This document shows, in pieces, positions 35,845 to 42,923 of a stretch of 64,000 bases of DNA. This DNA comes from Oligoflexia bacterium (lineage in GTDB: Bacteria > Bdellovibrionota > UBA1018 > CAIPTA01), in contig JAMLID010000012.1 in assembly GCA_023954355.1 (NCBI GenBank), positions 19,089 to 83,088 on the forward strand. Direction: 5' to 3'. The first letter of the stretch is position 1. Every line of letters starts with the position of its first letter. The position numbers were made by a program, and so were the translations under genes. Under the pieces are notes generated by a model, which was not told the DNA's origin, ran no database searches, and was given only the letters and a program-made list of their open reading frames with translations.

Positions 35845-37517
35845 GTTTGCTATCGCAACCAAATAAAGTCAGAAAAACATTTAAAAATATTAGTAGAATT
35901 AAGCAAATTGCTGCAGTTTTTGCAAAACATGGGTTTCAAGAAATTATTTATACATTGGGATTTGCAAAATTTATCCCTAATCAATATCGAAAAACCAATA
36001 ACCAAAATGTACCCTCTCAAATAAGATTACGAATGGCTTTAGAAGAGCTCGGGCCCACATTCATTAAGTTAGGTCAGATACTAAGCTCAAGATCAGATCT
36101 TTTACCAGACATCTACAGTGAAGAGTTCTCTAAATTACAAGATCGAGTTAAGCCTATTTCTTTCGATCAAATAAAATCTGTTATCGAATTAGAGCTATCC
36201 GCTGACCTCACAGATATTTTCTCATCATTCGATCAAAATCCATTGGCTTCAGCCTCAATTGGGCAAGTCCATAGAGCTGTTTTAAAAGAAGGTTCAAAAA
36301 GCGTCGTAGTAAAAGTACAAAGACCAGGCATCGACTCTATAATAAAAACAGATATTTCTATTTTAACTATACTAGCGCAAGCGATAGAAAAATATTTTCC
36401 CGAAACAAAATTTTTATCACCCACTTCATTTGTAGAAGAGTTTTTTCAAACCATGACAATGGAGCTAAACTTTGTTCTCGAAGCTAACAATATTTTAAAA
36501 TTTAGAGAAAATTTTAAAGATAACGAATTTATTAAAATACCTGAACTATACTTACAGTACTCTTCAACAAAAATATTGGTTATCGAAGAACTAAAAGGGG
36601 TGAAACTAAATAGCGAGCAAATCAATGCGTCTGGCTCATTATGTAGAAAACATTTAGCCAGTACTTTGGCTTTATCTTTTCTAAAGTCATCTCTCGAAGA
36701 TGGTTTTTTTCACGGAGATCTACATTTAGGAAATCTATTCGCCATTTCTAGCAAAACATCTTCTCTAGATTTTGACCAAATCGGGCTTATAGATTTTGGC
36801 ATCATGGGATATTTAACCCCTCGTGCAAGAGAAAGCTTGATTCGAATATTTTACTCTCTCTCAGAGCAAAACTTCGAAACCTTATCTTTAGAATTTGCTG
36901 AGCTAGGCTCAACAAGAACGGCGATTGATTTTGATTCTTTTGAGCGCTCTATTCATTTAACAATCGCACCCTATCTAGGCCTTCCTTTACAAAGATTTAA
37001 CGTCGGTAAAGTATTATTAGCCTGTGCAGGCGTGGCTACAAAATACCATATTCATATTCCAAGAGAATGGATTCTCATTTTTAAAGCCATTTATACATTA
37101 GAGGGCACGTGTAGAACATTAGACCCAGATTTTAATGCTATTCCTTTATTAGAAAAGCATCTAGCACCATTAGTTAAACCTGATTATGACTGGGATCAAA
37201 TTTCTAAATCAGCTGCTCTTAACTCAAGAGACTTGCAGCAACTTGCCCACCAATTTCCCAGACAATTTAATTTGTTTTTTAAACGATTTTCAGCAAATGG
37301 CTATGCATTTGAAACTAAAGATGCAAACCATGAAGATAAGTATAAAAAAGAAGATTTATTGTCAAAAAGGCTCAGCAATTCAATGCTAATTGCTTCATTT
37401 ATACTTGGATCTTTAGGATTCTTTTTTCTCTCTACCTTAATGCACTCTATTTTTTTTCAAACTATTGGCTTTTTTCTTTTAACGCTTAGTGCATATAAAT
37501 GCATTCGACTTAGATAG
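35841..37517 (+). CDS. ABC1/AarF/UbiB-family atypical kinase
   Basis: The 558-residue protein carries the UbiB family hallmarks: the KxGQ motif in FIKLGQILSSRSDLLP, the Ala-rich nucleotide loop ASASIGQVHRAVL, VVVKVQRPGI with the catalytic Lys, HGDLHLGNLF and IDFGIMG. Two C-terminal membrane helices end the protein. Family members support ubiquinone synthesis, probably as ATPases that extract lipophilic precursors. A menaquinone-using cell may use it for other lipids, which is inference. It is translationally coupled to rnr, and 8 bp overlap the convergent GNAT gene. Confidence 0.92.
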   Translation: MSLLSQPNKVRKTFKNISRIKQIAAVFAKHGFQEIIYTLGFAKFIPNQYRKTNNQNVPSQIRLRMALEELGPTFIKLGQILSSRSDLLPDIYSEEFSKLQDRVKPISFDQIKSVIELELSADLTDIFSSFDQNPLASASIGQVHRAVLKEGSKSVVVKVQRPGIDSIIKTDISILTILAQAIEKYFPETKFLSPTSFVEEFFQTMTMELNFVLEANNILKFRENFKDNEFIKIPELYLQYSSTKILVIEELKGVKLNSEQINASGSLCRKHLASTLALSFLKSSLEDGFFHGDLHLGNLFAISSKTSSLDFDQIGLIDFGIMGYLTPRARESLIRIFYSLSEQNFETLSLEFAELGSTRTAIDFDSFERSIHLTIAPYLGLPLQRFNVGKVLLACAGVATKYHIHIPREWILIFKAIYTLEGTCRTLDPDFNAIPLLEKHLAPLVKPDYDWDQISKSAALNSRDLQQLAHQFPRQFNLFFKRFSANGYAFETKDANHEDKYKKEDLLSKRLSNSMLIASFILGSLGFFFLSTLMHSIFFQTIGFFLLTLSAYKCIRLR

Positions 37518-38526
37518 AGTCCATCCCCCAATACCAGATTGGCAATTTAGCACTCAAACTTACATCAGACGGTCCACCAAATAGTACTTCCAAAAACTCT
37601 TTATCTGTTTTACGACTTGCCTCTAGTGCTTGGCTTAAAGATTTTTTATCTTCCTTTAAGCTTTCTTTTAAAATCTCTACCAATAGACTTTTATTTAAAA
37701 TTTTTATGAGCCCCATAACCTCTTTAAAAAGATTGTCCGATTTTAAATAATCATTGGCCCAAGCTAACTGTACAGGTGAAATGATTTCTACTTCTGTTTT
37801 TCTGTCTAAAAGAACTTCGTCTAACAAGATCTTAAGAGACTCTTCAGATCCAGCCCATTCATGAATATAGTTTTTTAAATCTTTTCCTTTGTCTATAAGG
37901 ATATAAGCTAAAAGCACTTCTTCATTTAGTAGAAAAAAAGAATTTGCTGAACCTTTCTCTAAATAAGTTAAATGCTCTTTTTCAGTACGTATATTTCCAA
38001 ATGAATGCTTTTTAAAAAGATCGTAGCTTTTCTTTAGAAGTTCGGTGTCTATCTTTCTTTGAACTTTATAATTGTTTTTTCTATTTACTAAGGCAAGATC
38101 AACTCTACATGTTTGCCTAATTTGGTTTCCAGAAGGAAAAAACGAAAAGCGACTGTAAAACTCCCAAAGATTCGACCAAAGAACAGCTATAGCGACATCA
38201 TTTTTATTTTCATAACACTCTAATACTTGAGTCATCAGCTTAGAGCTATACCCCTTACCCCTATGAGAAAGATCGGTTACAACGCCTCCTACCCCTATAG
38301 ATGACAACACTTCTGCGTGTATTTTTATTCGAGAGGGGTATACAGCCAAATGAGAACAGATTTGCCCTTCATTTTCTAAAACCCATAGATTTTGCAGGTT
38401 ATTTTCTTTATAAACTAGAGGGAAGTCATTTAGTACACTACCTTCTTCCGTGTTGTATCCAAGATTTTTAGATACCATATCTATTATATAAGGTAGCTCT
38501 TTCAAATTTGGGTTTCTAATCTTCAT
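37510..38526 (-). CDS. GNAT-family N-acetyltransferase
   Basis: The N-terminal half is a GNAT domain: SSIGVGGVVTDLSHRGKGYS contains the acetyl-CoA-binding RGKGYS pyrophosphate loop. The rest, about 200 residues, is a second domain of unknown kind, perhaps a second degenerate GNAT or a sterol-carrier-like fold. ATG 38526 (MKIRNPNLKELPYI) is preferred and gives 338 residues. A start at 38628 would add 34 residues with no GNAT character and would run over the sigma-28 promoter of the divergent flagellin gene. The substrate is unknown. Confidence 0.75.
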   Translation of the reverse strand: MKIRNPNLKELPYIIDMVSKNLGYNTEEGSVLNDFPLVYKENNLQNLWVLENEGQICSHLAVYPSRIKIHAEVLSSIGVGGVVTDLSHRGKGYSSKLMTQVLECYENKNDVAIAVLWSNLWEFYSRFSFFPSGNQIRQTCRVDLALVNRKNNYKVQRKIDTELLKKSYDLFKKHSFGNIRTEKEHLTYLEKGSANSFFLLNEEVLLAYILIDKGKDLKNYIHEWAGSEESLKILLDEVLLDRKTEVEIISPVQLAWANDYLKSDNLFKEVMGLIKILNKSLLVEILKESLKEDKKSLSQALEASRKTDKEFLEVLFGGPSDVSLSAKLPIWYWGMDSI

Positions 38527-38570
38527 CCTATTTATTGTCCCACCTGTAAAAACTTTTTTCATTTTTTGCT

Positions 38571-38597
38571 TAAAGTTTTTTTTGCTGGCTCCGAAGA
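38571..38597 (+). promoter_or_regulatory. Sigma-28 (FliA)-type promoter of flagellin gene 1
   Basis: TAAAGTTT (38571-38578) matches the sigma-28 -35 consensus exactly. After the canonical 11-nt spacer, TCCGAAGA (38590-38597) matches the GCCGATAA -10 box at five of eight positions, including the CCGA core. The flagellin ATG is about 70 nt downstream of the expected start. FliA itself is encoded at 49.4-50.3 kb. Confidence 0.6.
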
Positions 38598-38675
38598 GAT
38601 ACATGTAGGCCCTAAAAAGCCACCACAAGGCAAGGATAGCCGAGTGTAATGAATCCCTTCAAGGAGGATGGAGTC

Positions 38676-39524
38676 ATGGGTTTAAGAATTAATACAAACG
38701 TTGCTTCGATCAACGCACAGCGATCGCTTCGTATGACCCGTTTGTCATTAGATAAATCTTTAGAAAAATTATCTAGTGGTAGCCGAATCAACCGAGCTGG
38801 AGACGATGCTGCGGGACTAGCAATTAGTGAAAGCTTAAAAGCCCAAATTCGCGGAATGAAGCAAGCTGAACGAAATGCTCAAGATGGTATTTCGATGGTT
38901 CAAGTTGCTGAAGGCGGACTCACCGAAATTTCAAACATCATGATTCGATTAAGAGAACTAGCTGTACAAGCTGCTTCTGATACTATTGGACCATCAGAAA
39001 GAAAATTTTTGAACGTAGAGTATGAAGCTCTATTAAGTGAAGTTGACCGTATCTCTAACTCAACAGAATTTAACCGAGTTCCTCTACTAAACGGTGCAGG
39101 CGGAATCATTGATATTCAAGTTGGTGTAGGTAATAACCCTAGTGTTGATAGAATCACATTTGATCCAAGTGCAACTAACGTAAGTTCTACTGCTTTAGGT
39201 CTAAACCTAACTAACGTTTTAGATAAAAATACTGCACAAAGTGCTCTAGCCTTTATCGATAAATCGATTCAAGGCGTATCAGCGATTCGAGCTGACTTCG
39301 GAGCCATGCAAAACCGATTACAGTCTACCATTAACAACGCTGGTATCTCGATTGAGAACCTGTCAGCTGCGAATTCTCGAATTAGAGACACCGACATGGC
39401 TGAAGAGACTGCTGAATTAACCAAACAAAACATTCTTGCTCAAGCTGGTACATCTGTACTAGCTCAAGCAAACAATAGTGGAGCCGGAGCATTGCAATTA
39501 CTATCCGCAATGCAACAGCTTTAA
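38676..39524 (+). CDS. fliC: Flagellin 1
   Basis: The 282-residue flagellin has the conserved D0/D1 N-terminus MGLRINTNVASINAQRSL and SSGSRINRAGDDAAGLAIS. Its C-terminal counterpart is SRIRDTDMAEETAELTKQNIL and AGTSVLAQAN. The central domain is minimal, as in short flagellins of several Gram-negative groups. ATG 38676 has AAGGAGG 8 bases upstream. A second flagellin follows; the two differ mostly in the middle third. These proteins are exported by the type III apparatus encoded at 52-58 kb. Confidence 0.97.
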   Translation: MGLRINTNVASINAQRSLRMTRLSLDKSLEKLSSGSRINRAGDDAAGLAISESLKAQIRGMKQAERNAQDGISMVQVAEGGLTEISNIMIRLRELAVQAASDTIGPSERKFLNVEYEALLSEVDRISNSTEFNRVPLLNGAGGIIDIQVGVGNNPSVDRITFDPSATNVSSTALGLNLTNVLDKNTAQSALAFIDKSIQGVSAIRADFGAMQNRLQSTINNAGISIENLSAANSRIRDTDMAEETAELTKQNILAQAGTSVLAQANNSGAGALQLLSAMQQL

Positions 39525-39569
39525 GGTTTAAACGATTTGTGAACATAGGCAAAAAGTGAGGAGCTAAGA

Positions 39570-39596
39570 TAGAAGAAGTTGAAACAAAGCCGACAC
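39570..39596 (+). promoter_or_regulatory. Possible sigma-28 promoter of flagellin gene 2
   Basis: GCCGACAC (39589-39596) matches six of eight bases of the sigma-28 -10 box, and TAGA (39570-39573) stands in for TAAA exactly 15 nt upstream. If used, the leader of flagellin gene 2 would be about 175 nt and include the hairpin at 39637-39663 and a five-codon upstream frame. Confidence 0.4.
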
Positions 39597-39636
39597 AAAG
39601 AACGCAATGCATAGTTGCGCCCTGTTTCCTGCGAAA

Positions 39637-39663
39637 GATTCCGGTCTTCATAAGACCGGAATC
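39637..39663 (+). other. Strong hairpin between the two flagellin genes
   Basis: GATTCCGGTCTT (39637-39648) and AAGACCGGAATC (39652-39663) form a perfect 12-bp stem with a 3-nt loop. No clear T-run follows (aaattatttg), so it is either a weak terminator of flagellin gene 1, an mRNA-stabilising 3' end, or a structure in the leader of flagellin gene 2. Confidence 0.7.
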
Positions 39664-39758
39664 AAATTATTTGGGCGGCCAAAAAAATAAGTACAAACAT
39701 CAACAGCAGGATGCTGTGTTGCTCTACAAAGAGAGCGGCGTGTTCAAGGAGGAAAGCG

Positions 39759-39776
39759 ATGACCAAGGAAGGATAA
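39759..39776 (+). CDS. Five-codon upstream reading frame in the flagellin 2 leader
   Basis: ATG ACC AAG GAA GGA TAA encodes MTKEG. It has an excellent AAGGAGG site (39746-39752) 6 bases before it, and its stop is three bases before the flagellin ATG at 39780. Its own sequence supplies the GGAAGG that serves as the ribosome site for the flagellin. It may couple translation of the flagellin to the leader. Whether it is translated cannot be told from sequence. Confidence 0.4.
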   Translation: MTKEG

Positions 39777-39779
39777 TAT

Positions 39780-40610
39780 ATGGGTCTTCGAATTAATACT
39801 AACGTGGCAGCGTTAAACGCTCGGCGATTGCTGACAAATACGACAAATGCCACACAAGCATCATTAGAAAAACTTTCTAGTGGTAACAGAATCAATAAAG
39901 CAGGTGACGATGCCGCAGGATTAGCGATCAGTGAAAACTTGAGAGCACAAATTCGTGGTTTACGTCAGGCAAAACGAAACGCATCAGATGGTGTATCTCT
40001 CGTACAAGTGACCGAGGGTGGATTAAATGAGGTATCTAACATCTTGATTCGTCTTAGAGAACTAGCAGTTCAGGCCGCCTCTGACACAATTGGAGACACT
40101 GAGCGAGCTTTCACAGACCGGGAATTTCAATCATTAAAACAAGAAATTCAACGTATCTCAGAAACAACAAACTTTAACGGTACTCCTCTATTAGCGGGAC
40201 GTGAACTACCTATCGATATTCAAGTAGGTATTTACAACACCCAAAACGATAGATTGAGCTACGATACAAAGTTTGCTGATTCAAGACTTGAAGCGCTTGG
40301 AATGACTGAAGAAATGGTATCGAATAAAATTGGAGCACAAAATTCTCTAGCGAAAATCGATGCCGGTCTAAAACGTGTAAACGAGGTACGTTCTACTCTA
40401 GGTGCTATGCAAAATAGGTTATCGTCTACGATTAACAACTTGTCTATCTATGATGAAAACTTATCAGCAGCGAACTCTCGTATTAGAGACGTAGATGTTG
40501 CAGAAGAAAGCTCTGAGTTAACAAAACAAAATATCCTACAACAAGCAGGTGTTTCTGTATTGTCTCAAGCAAATACATCACAACAGTTAGCGTTGAAGCT
40601 ATTAGGATAA
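39780..40610 (+). CDS. fliC: Flagellin 2
   Basis: The 276-residue paralogue of flagellin 1 shares MGLRINTNVA, SSGNRINKAGDDAAGLAISE and the C-terminal SRIRDVDVAEESSELTKQNI and AGVSVLSQANTSQQLALKLL. It lacks the extra Gly/Ala-rich stretch found before the end of flagellin 1. A terminator with a U-tract follows directly. Filaments with several flagellins are typical for Bdellovibrio-like bacteria. Confidence 0.97.
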   Translation: MGLRINTNVAALNARRLLTNTTNATQASLEKLSSGNRINKAGDDAAGLAISENLRAQIRGLRQAKRNASDGVSLVQVTEGGLNEVSNILIRLRELAVQAASDTIGDTERAFTDREFQSLKQEIQRISETTNFNGTPLLAGRELPIDIQVGIYNTQNDRLSYDTKFADSRLEALGMTEEMVSNKIGAQNSLAKIDAGLKRVNEVRSTLGAMQNRLSSTINNLSIYDENLSAANSRIRDVDVAEESSELTKQNILQQAGVSVLSQANTSQQLALKLLG

Positions 40611-40633
40611 TAACAATATTTCCTATACTATTT

Positions 40634-40662
40634 AAAGGGGAAGATATTCTTCCCCTTTTTTA
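40634..40662 (+). terminator. Rho-independent terminator of flagellin gene 2
   Basis: AAAGGGGAAGA, a three-base loop and TCTTCCCCTTT form a perfect 11-bp stem followed by a T-run. It ends only a few bases before the ATG of the RmlD-like gene at 40665, so that gene must start from read-through or from a promoter inside the terminator region. Confidence 0.9.
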
Positions 40663-40664
40663 TT

Positions 40665-41591
40665 ATGTTTAAACCAAAAGTTTTTATAAGTGGAATTAGT
40701 GGATTTTTAGGTCAAAGCTTAGCACAAGCACTTCAAAAAGATTTTCTTGTCACTGGATGCTATTTTAGTAATCCCATACGAGTTCCCAATACACAAATCT
40801 TCCCTATTAACCCAAAGAATCCTGAAGTTTTAGAAACTATCGTAAGACTACAGGCACCAGATTTTATTATTAATGCATCTGGAATTCACGATAGAAAAAA
40901 AATAGATGATCAACCAAAACTTTCAGATCAAATAAACATAGTAGAGCCTGTTAGCTTGGCAATACTTAGCCACAAGATACACGCAAAATTTATTCAAATT
41001 TCTTGCTCTTCTATATTTGATGGTTCGCAAGGAAACTATAGAGAAAAAGATACCTCGTTCACTATGGACGATTCTTTAGGAAAACAAAAAATAGCCGCTG
41101 AAAGTTTTATTCGAGCTCAAACCATAGAAAGTACAATACTTAGAGTTGGCTCTGTTGTAGGCGCTGGACCAGGATTCAGAAATACAAAATTCGATTCTAT
41201 TAGAAAAAAAATAGCTAAAAATGAATCCATAGAAATATCCCATAAAAAAATTCATTCTTTTTTATCTTCAATTTCTTTCGCTCAAGGTATTCGCTATATA
41301 TTATTAGGTCAATTCCCTACCAAACACAGAATATTTCACCTTGGCGGAGCTAAAATAACAGAGGCTGATTTCGTAAAAAATTGGCTTCGTATTATAAATA
41401 AAACAGAAATAAAACTACACCCCCCGGAAGAAGATAAGGCTAAAAATCTATCTCTAGACTCAAGCCTATTCGAAGAAGTTTTCTCTCCTTGGAAAGCTGA
41501 AAGTCAAGAACAGCTTTATTTAAATTTAATTTCTTCTCTGGCTCCTGGATTAGATCAAAAAAAATTTATTCCTAAGAATCTATCATTCTAA
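40665..41591 (+). CDS. RmlD-like NAD(P)-binding protein lacking the catalytic Tyr
   Basis: The 308-residue extended SDR protein has the Rossmann motif ISGISGFLGQSLA, NASGIHDRKKID, and SCSSIFDGSQGNYRE, which matches the SSxxVFDG...YRE segment of dTDP-4-dehydrorhamnose reductase. The position of the YGxTK catalytic motif reads SLGKQKIAAE: the Lys is kept but Leu replaces the Tyr. It may therefore bind a nucleotide-sugar or NADP without normal reduction, as a regulatory homologue. The context next to flagellins suggests a possible link to flagellin glycosylation or envelope sugars, which is inference. Confidence 0.75.
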   Translation: MFKPKVFISGISGFLGQSLAQALQKDFLVTGCYFSNPIRVPNTQIFPINPKNPEVLETIVRLQAPDFIINASGIHDRKKIDDQPKLSDQINIVEPVSLAILSHKIHAKFIQISCSSIFDGSQGNYREKDTSFTMDDSLGKQKIAAESFIRAQTIESTILRVGSVVGAGPGFRNTKFDSIRKKIAKNESIEISHKKIHSFLSSISFAQGIRYILLGQFPTKHRIFHLGGAKITEADFVKNWLRIINKTEIKLHPPEEDKAKNLSLDSSLFEEVFSPWKAESQEQLYLNLISSLAPGLDQKKFIPKNLSF

Positions 41592-41620
41592 GCATTAGCA
41601 CTAAGAGAGGCTGGGAAAGA

Positions 41621-41642
41621 CAGAGATTGAACATTTATGAAT
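41621..41642. repeat. Solo right-arm remnant of the inverted-repeat family
   Basis: The 22 nt CAGAGATTGAACATTTATGAAT recur exactly, written here as two parts: CAGAGATTGA and ACATTTATGAAT. They match 41745-41766, the right arm of copy D. The direct repeat brackets the left arm and centre of copy D and probably represents the end of a second, mostly lost element. Confidence 0.7.
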
Positions 41643-41651
41643 ATAAATCTA

Positions 41652-41769
41652 GGCATTCAGAAATGCTTCAAGATCAAGGCATCGAGCGCGAGCTACCGTG
41701 AATCGTGCTACTGCACGATGGAACGGAGAACAAGCGAGATAACACAGAGATTGAACATTTATGAATGCC
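41652..41769. repeat. Inverted-repeat element, copy D
   Basis: Arms at 41652-41675 (GGCATTCAGAAATG...) and 41749-41769 (...TTATGAATGCC) are inverted repeats. The perfect central hairpin has a 7-bp stem ATCGTGC (41702-41708), loop TACT and GCACGAT (41713-41719). The cores accgtga before and ggaacgga after the hairpin are shared with copy A, while the stem bases differ from it. The element fills the gap between the RmlD-like gene and the convergent 181-residue gene. Confidence 0.8.
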
Positions 41770-41771
41770 GT

Positions 41772-42317
41772 CTAAAAAATGGCAGATGATTTAACAAAGT
41801 CAGTAAACAAATACCTAACAACAGCTTCCACATCAATTCTCTCGCCATGAAATGTCCAAGCTAAATCATTGAATGGATATAATTGAGCTATAAGATCATA
41901 ACCTTCTCTTTTTGTTTTGACTGGTGCCTTAGAAAAAGTATTTGCACGATTTACGAACGAAAAATTCACTACACCTAAAGCAGGATTAGAAATAACGAGC
42001 TTTAAGGTGTTCCTAAAAATAATAAAATCAGCTTGAGTATTTGAAATATTAAAAATTTTAATAGAGTTCGGTAAATGAGATCCGCCTCTATATGAATTGA
42101 ATAGGTCAACGCACTTTAGAAATTCTTCTTTTAGGTTAAACATAAATTCAAGAGTAGCTTCTTCAACTACTTTTTTATGATCTTGGTGGCTAACAAAGTC
42201 TCCAGAGCCCGTCTTTAGCAATTCAACCTCATTATCCACTAGTCGCTTAAGCCAATTTGCATCTTTACCAGTAGATACCATATTGATTCTTCTTGGGACT
42301 TGAATTTCTTGCTGCAT
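41772..42317 (-). CDS. Hypothetical protein
   Basis: The 181-residue product begins at ATG 42317 with a good AAGGAG site. It is soluble, without signal peptide or membrane helices, and contains a moderately conserved-looking segment FRNTLKLVISNPALGVVNFSF. I recognise no family. Helix-rich N-terminal charged stretches alternate with a hydrophobic middle. It may have its own promoter TTGCAA-N17-TAAGTA in the gap upstream, which is weakly supported. Confidence 0.6.
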   Translation of the reverse strand: MQQEIQVPRRINMVSTGKDANWLKRLVDNEVELLKTGSGDFVSHQDHKKVVEEATLEFMFNLKEEFLKCVDLFNSYRGGSHLPNSIKIFNISNTQADFIIFRNTLKLVISNPALGVVNFSFVNRANTFSKAPVKTKREGYDLIAQLYPFNDLAWTFHGERIDVEAVVRYLFTDFVKSSAIF

Positions 42318-42440
42318 TCCAACTCCTTCACTAAAGGGACTTTAAGCAATTACACCTGAATTCGATCTACCTAGGTTATATACCTTGGCTCGTAGCGCTC
42401 ATTTACTTACAATCTTCCCTTAAGTGTTGCAAGATACGCC

Positions 42441-42923
42441 CTAGCGTGTCAATAGCCTCTTTTCAATTCTCTGCATTCTTCTGGCTTCTTTGGCAGAAAG
42501 TTCGTGATCATAACCAAGTAAATGTAAGATTCCGTGTATAAGAAGCCACTTTAACTCAAAACGAAAAGAATGCTTCTTCTCTTTTGCTTGTTCTTTAGCT
42601 TTGTCTATACAAATTACTACATCGCCCAATAATAGAGTTGTTTCTATTTTTAGCTGTTTGCGATCAAGTTTAATAAGCTCACTTTTTGAATATTGAGGAA
42701 AAGATAATACATCTGTTGGATAATCTTTACCCCTCCATTCTTTATTAATTTTTTGAATTTCTTTTTTTGAAACTAATACTATAGACAATTCAACAGCGCT
42801 TAAACGTTTGGCTGCAGGAGCTCTTGAGTGGGAAAGTTCTGTTAAGAAAAAAATTGCATCCGATCGAATAGACTTATTTAATACCAGATGCTTTCTGGTT
42901 TTGTCGGTTATCGTGATTTGCAT
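42441..42923 (-). CDS. ybeY: Endoribonuclease / rRNA maturation factor YbeY
   Basis: YbeY is a zinc-dependent factor for 16S rRNA 3' processing and ribosome quality control. The 160-residue protein has the metal motif HGILHLLGYDH and the segment WRGKDYPTDVLSFP, both diagnostic. ATG 42923 is chosen over GTG 42938, whose upstream AAGGAT is too close. It overlaps the end of the 7TM-HD gene, an order known from pgpH-ybeY operons of many bacteria. Confidence 0.94.
   Translation of the reverse strand: MQITITDKTRKHLVLNKSIRSDAIFFLTELSHSRAPAAKRLSAVELSIVLVSKKEIQKINKEWRGKDYPTDVLSFPQYSKSELIKLDRKQLKIETTLLLGDVVICIDKAKEQAKEKKHSFRFELKWLLIHGILHLLGYDHELSAKEARRMQRIEKRLLTR

Noticed and set aside
38613..38644. 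TAAA ... GCCGAG as sigma-28 promoter of flagellin 1
   Set aside because: The spacing is 22 nt instead of 15. The site at 38571-38597 has the correct spacing and an exact -35 box.
39382..39895. Minus-strand open frames over the flagellin genes
   Set aside because: They mirror the codon pattern of the flagellins and cover the promoter region; they are shadows.
42355..42445. Possible fifth repeat copy (CTAGGGCGT near 42.43 kb)
   Set aside because: Only about ten bases match the end of copy B; no central hairpin and no convincing arms.
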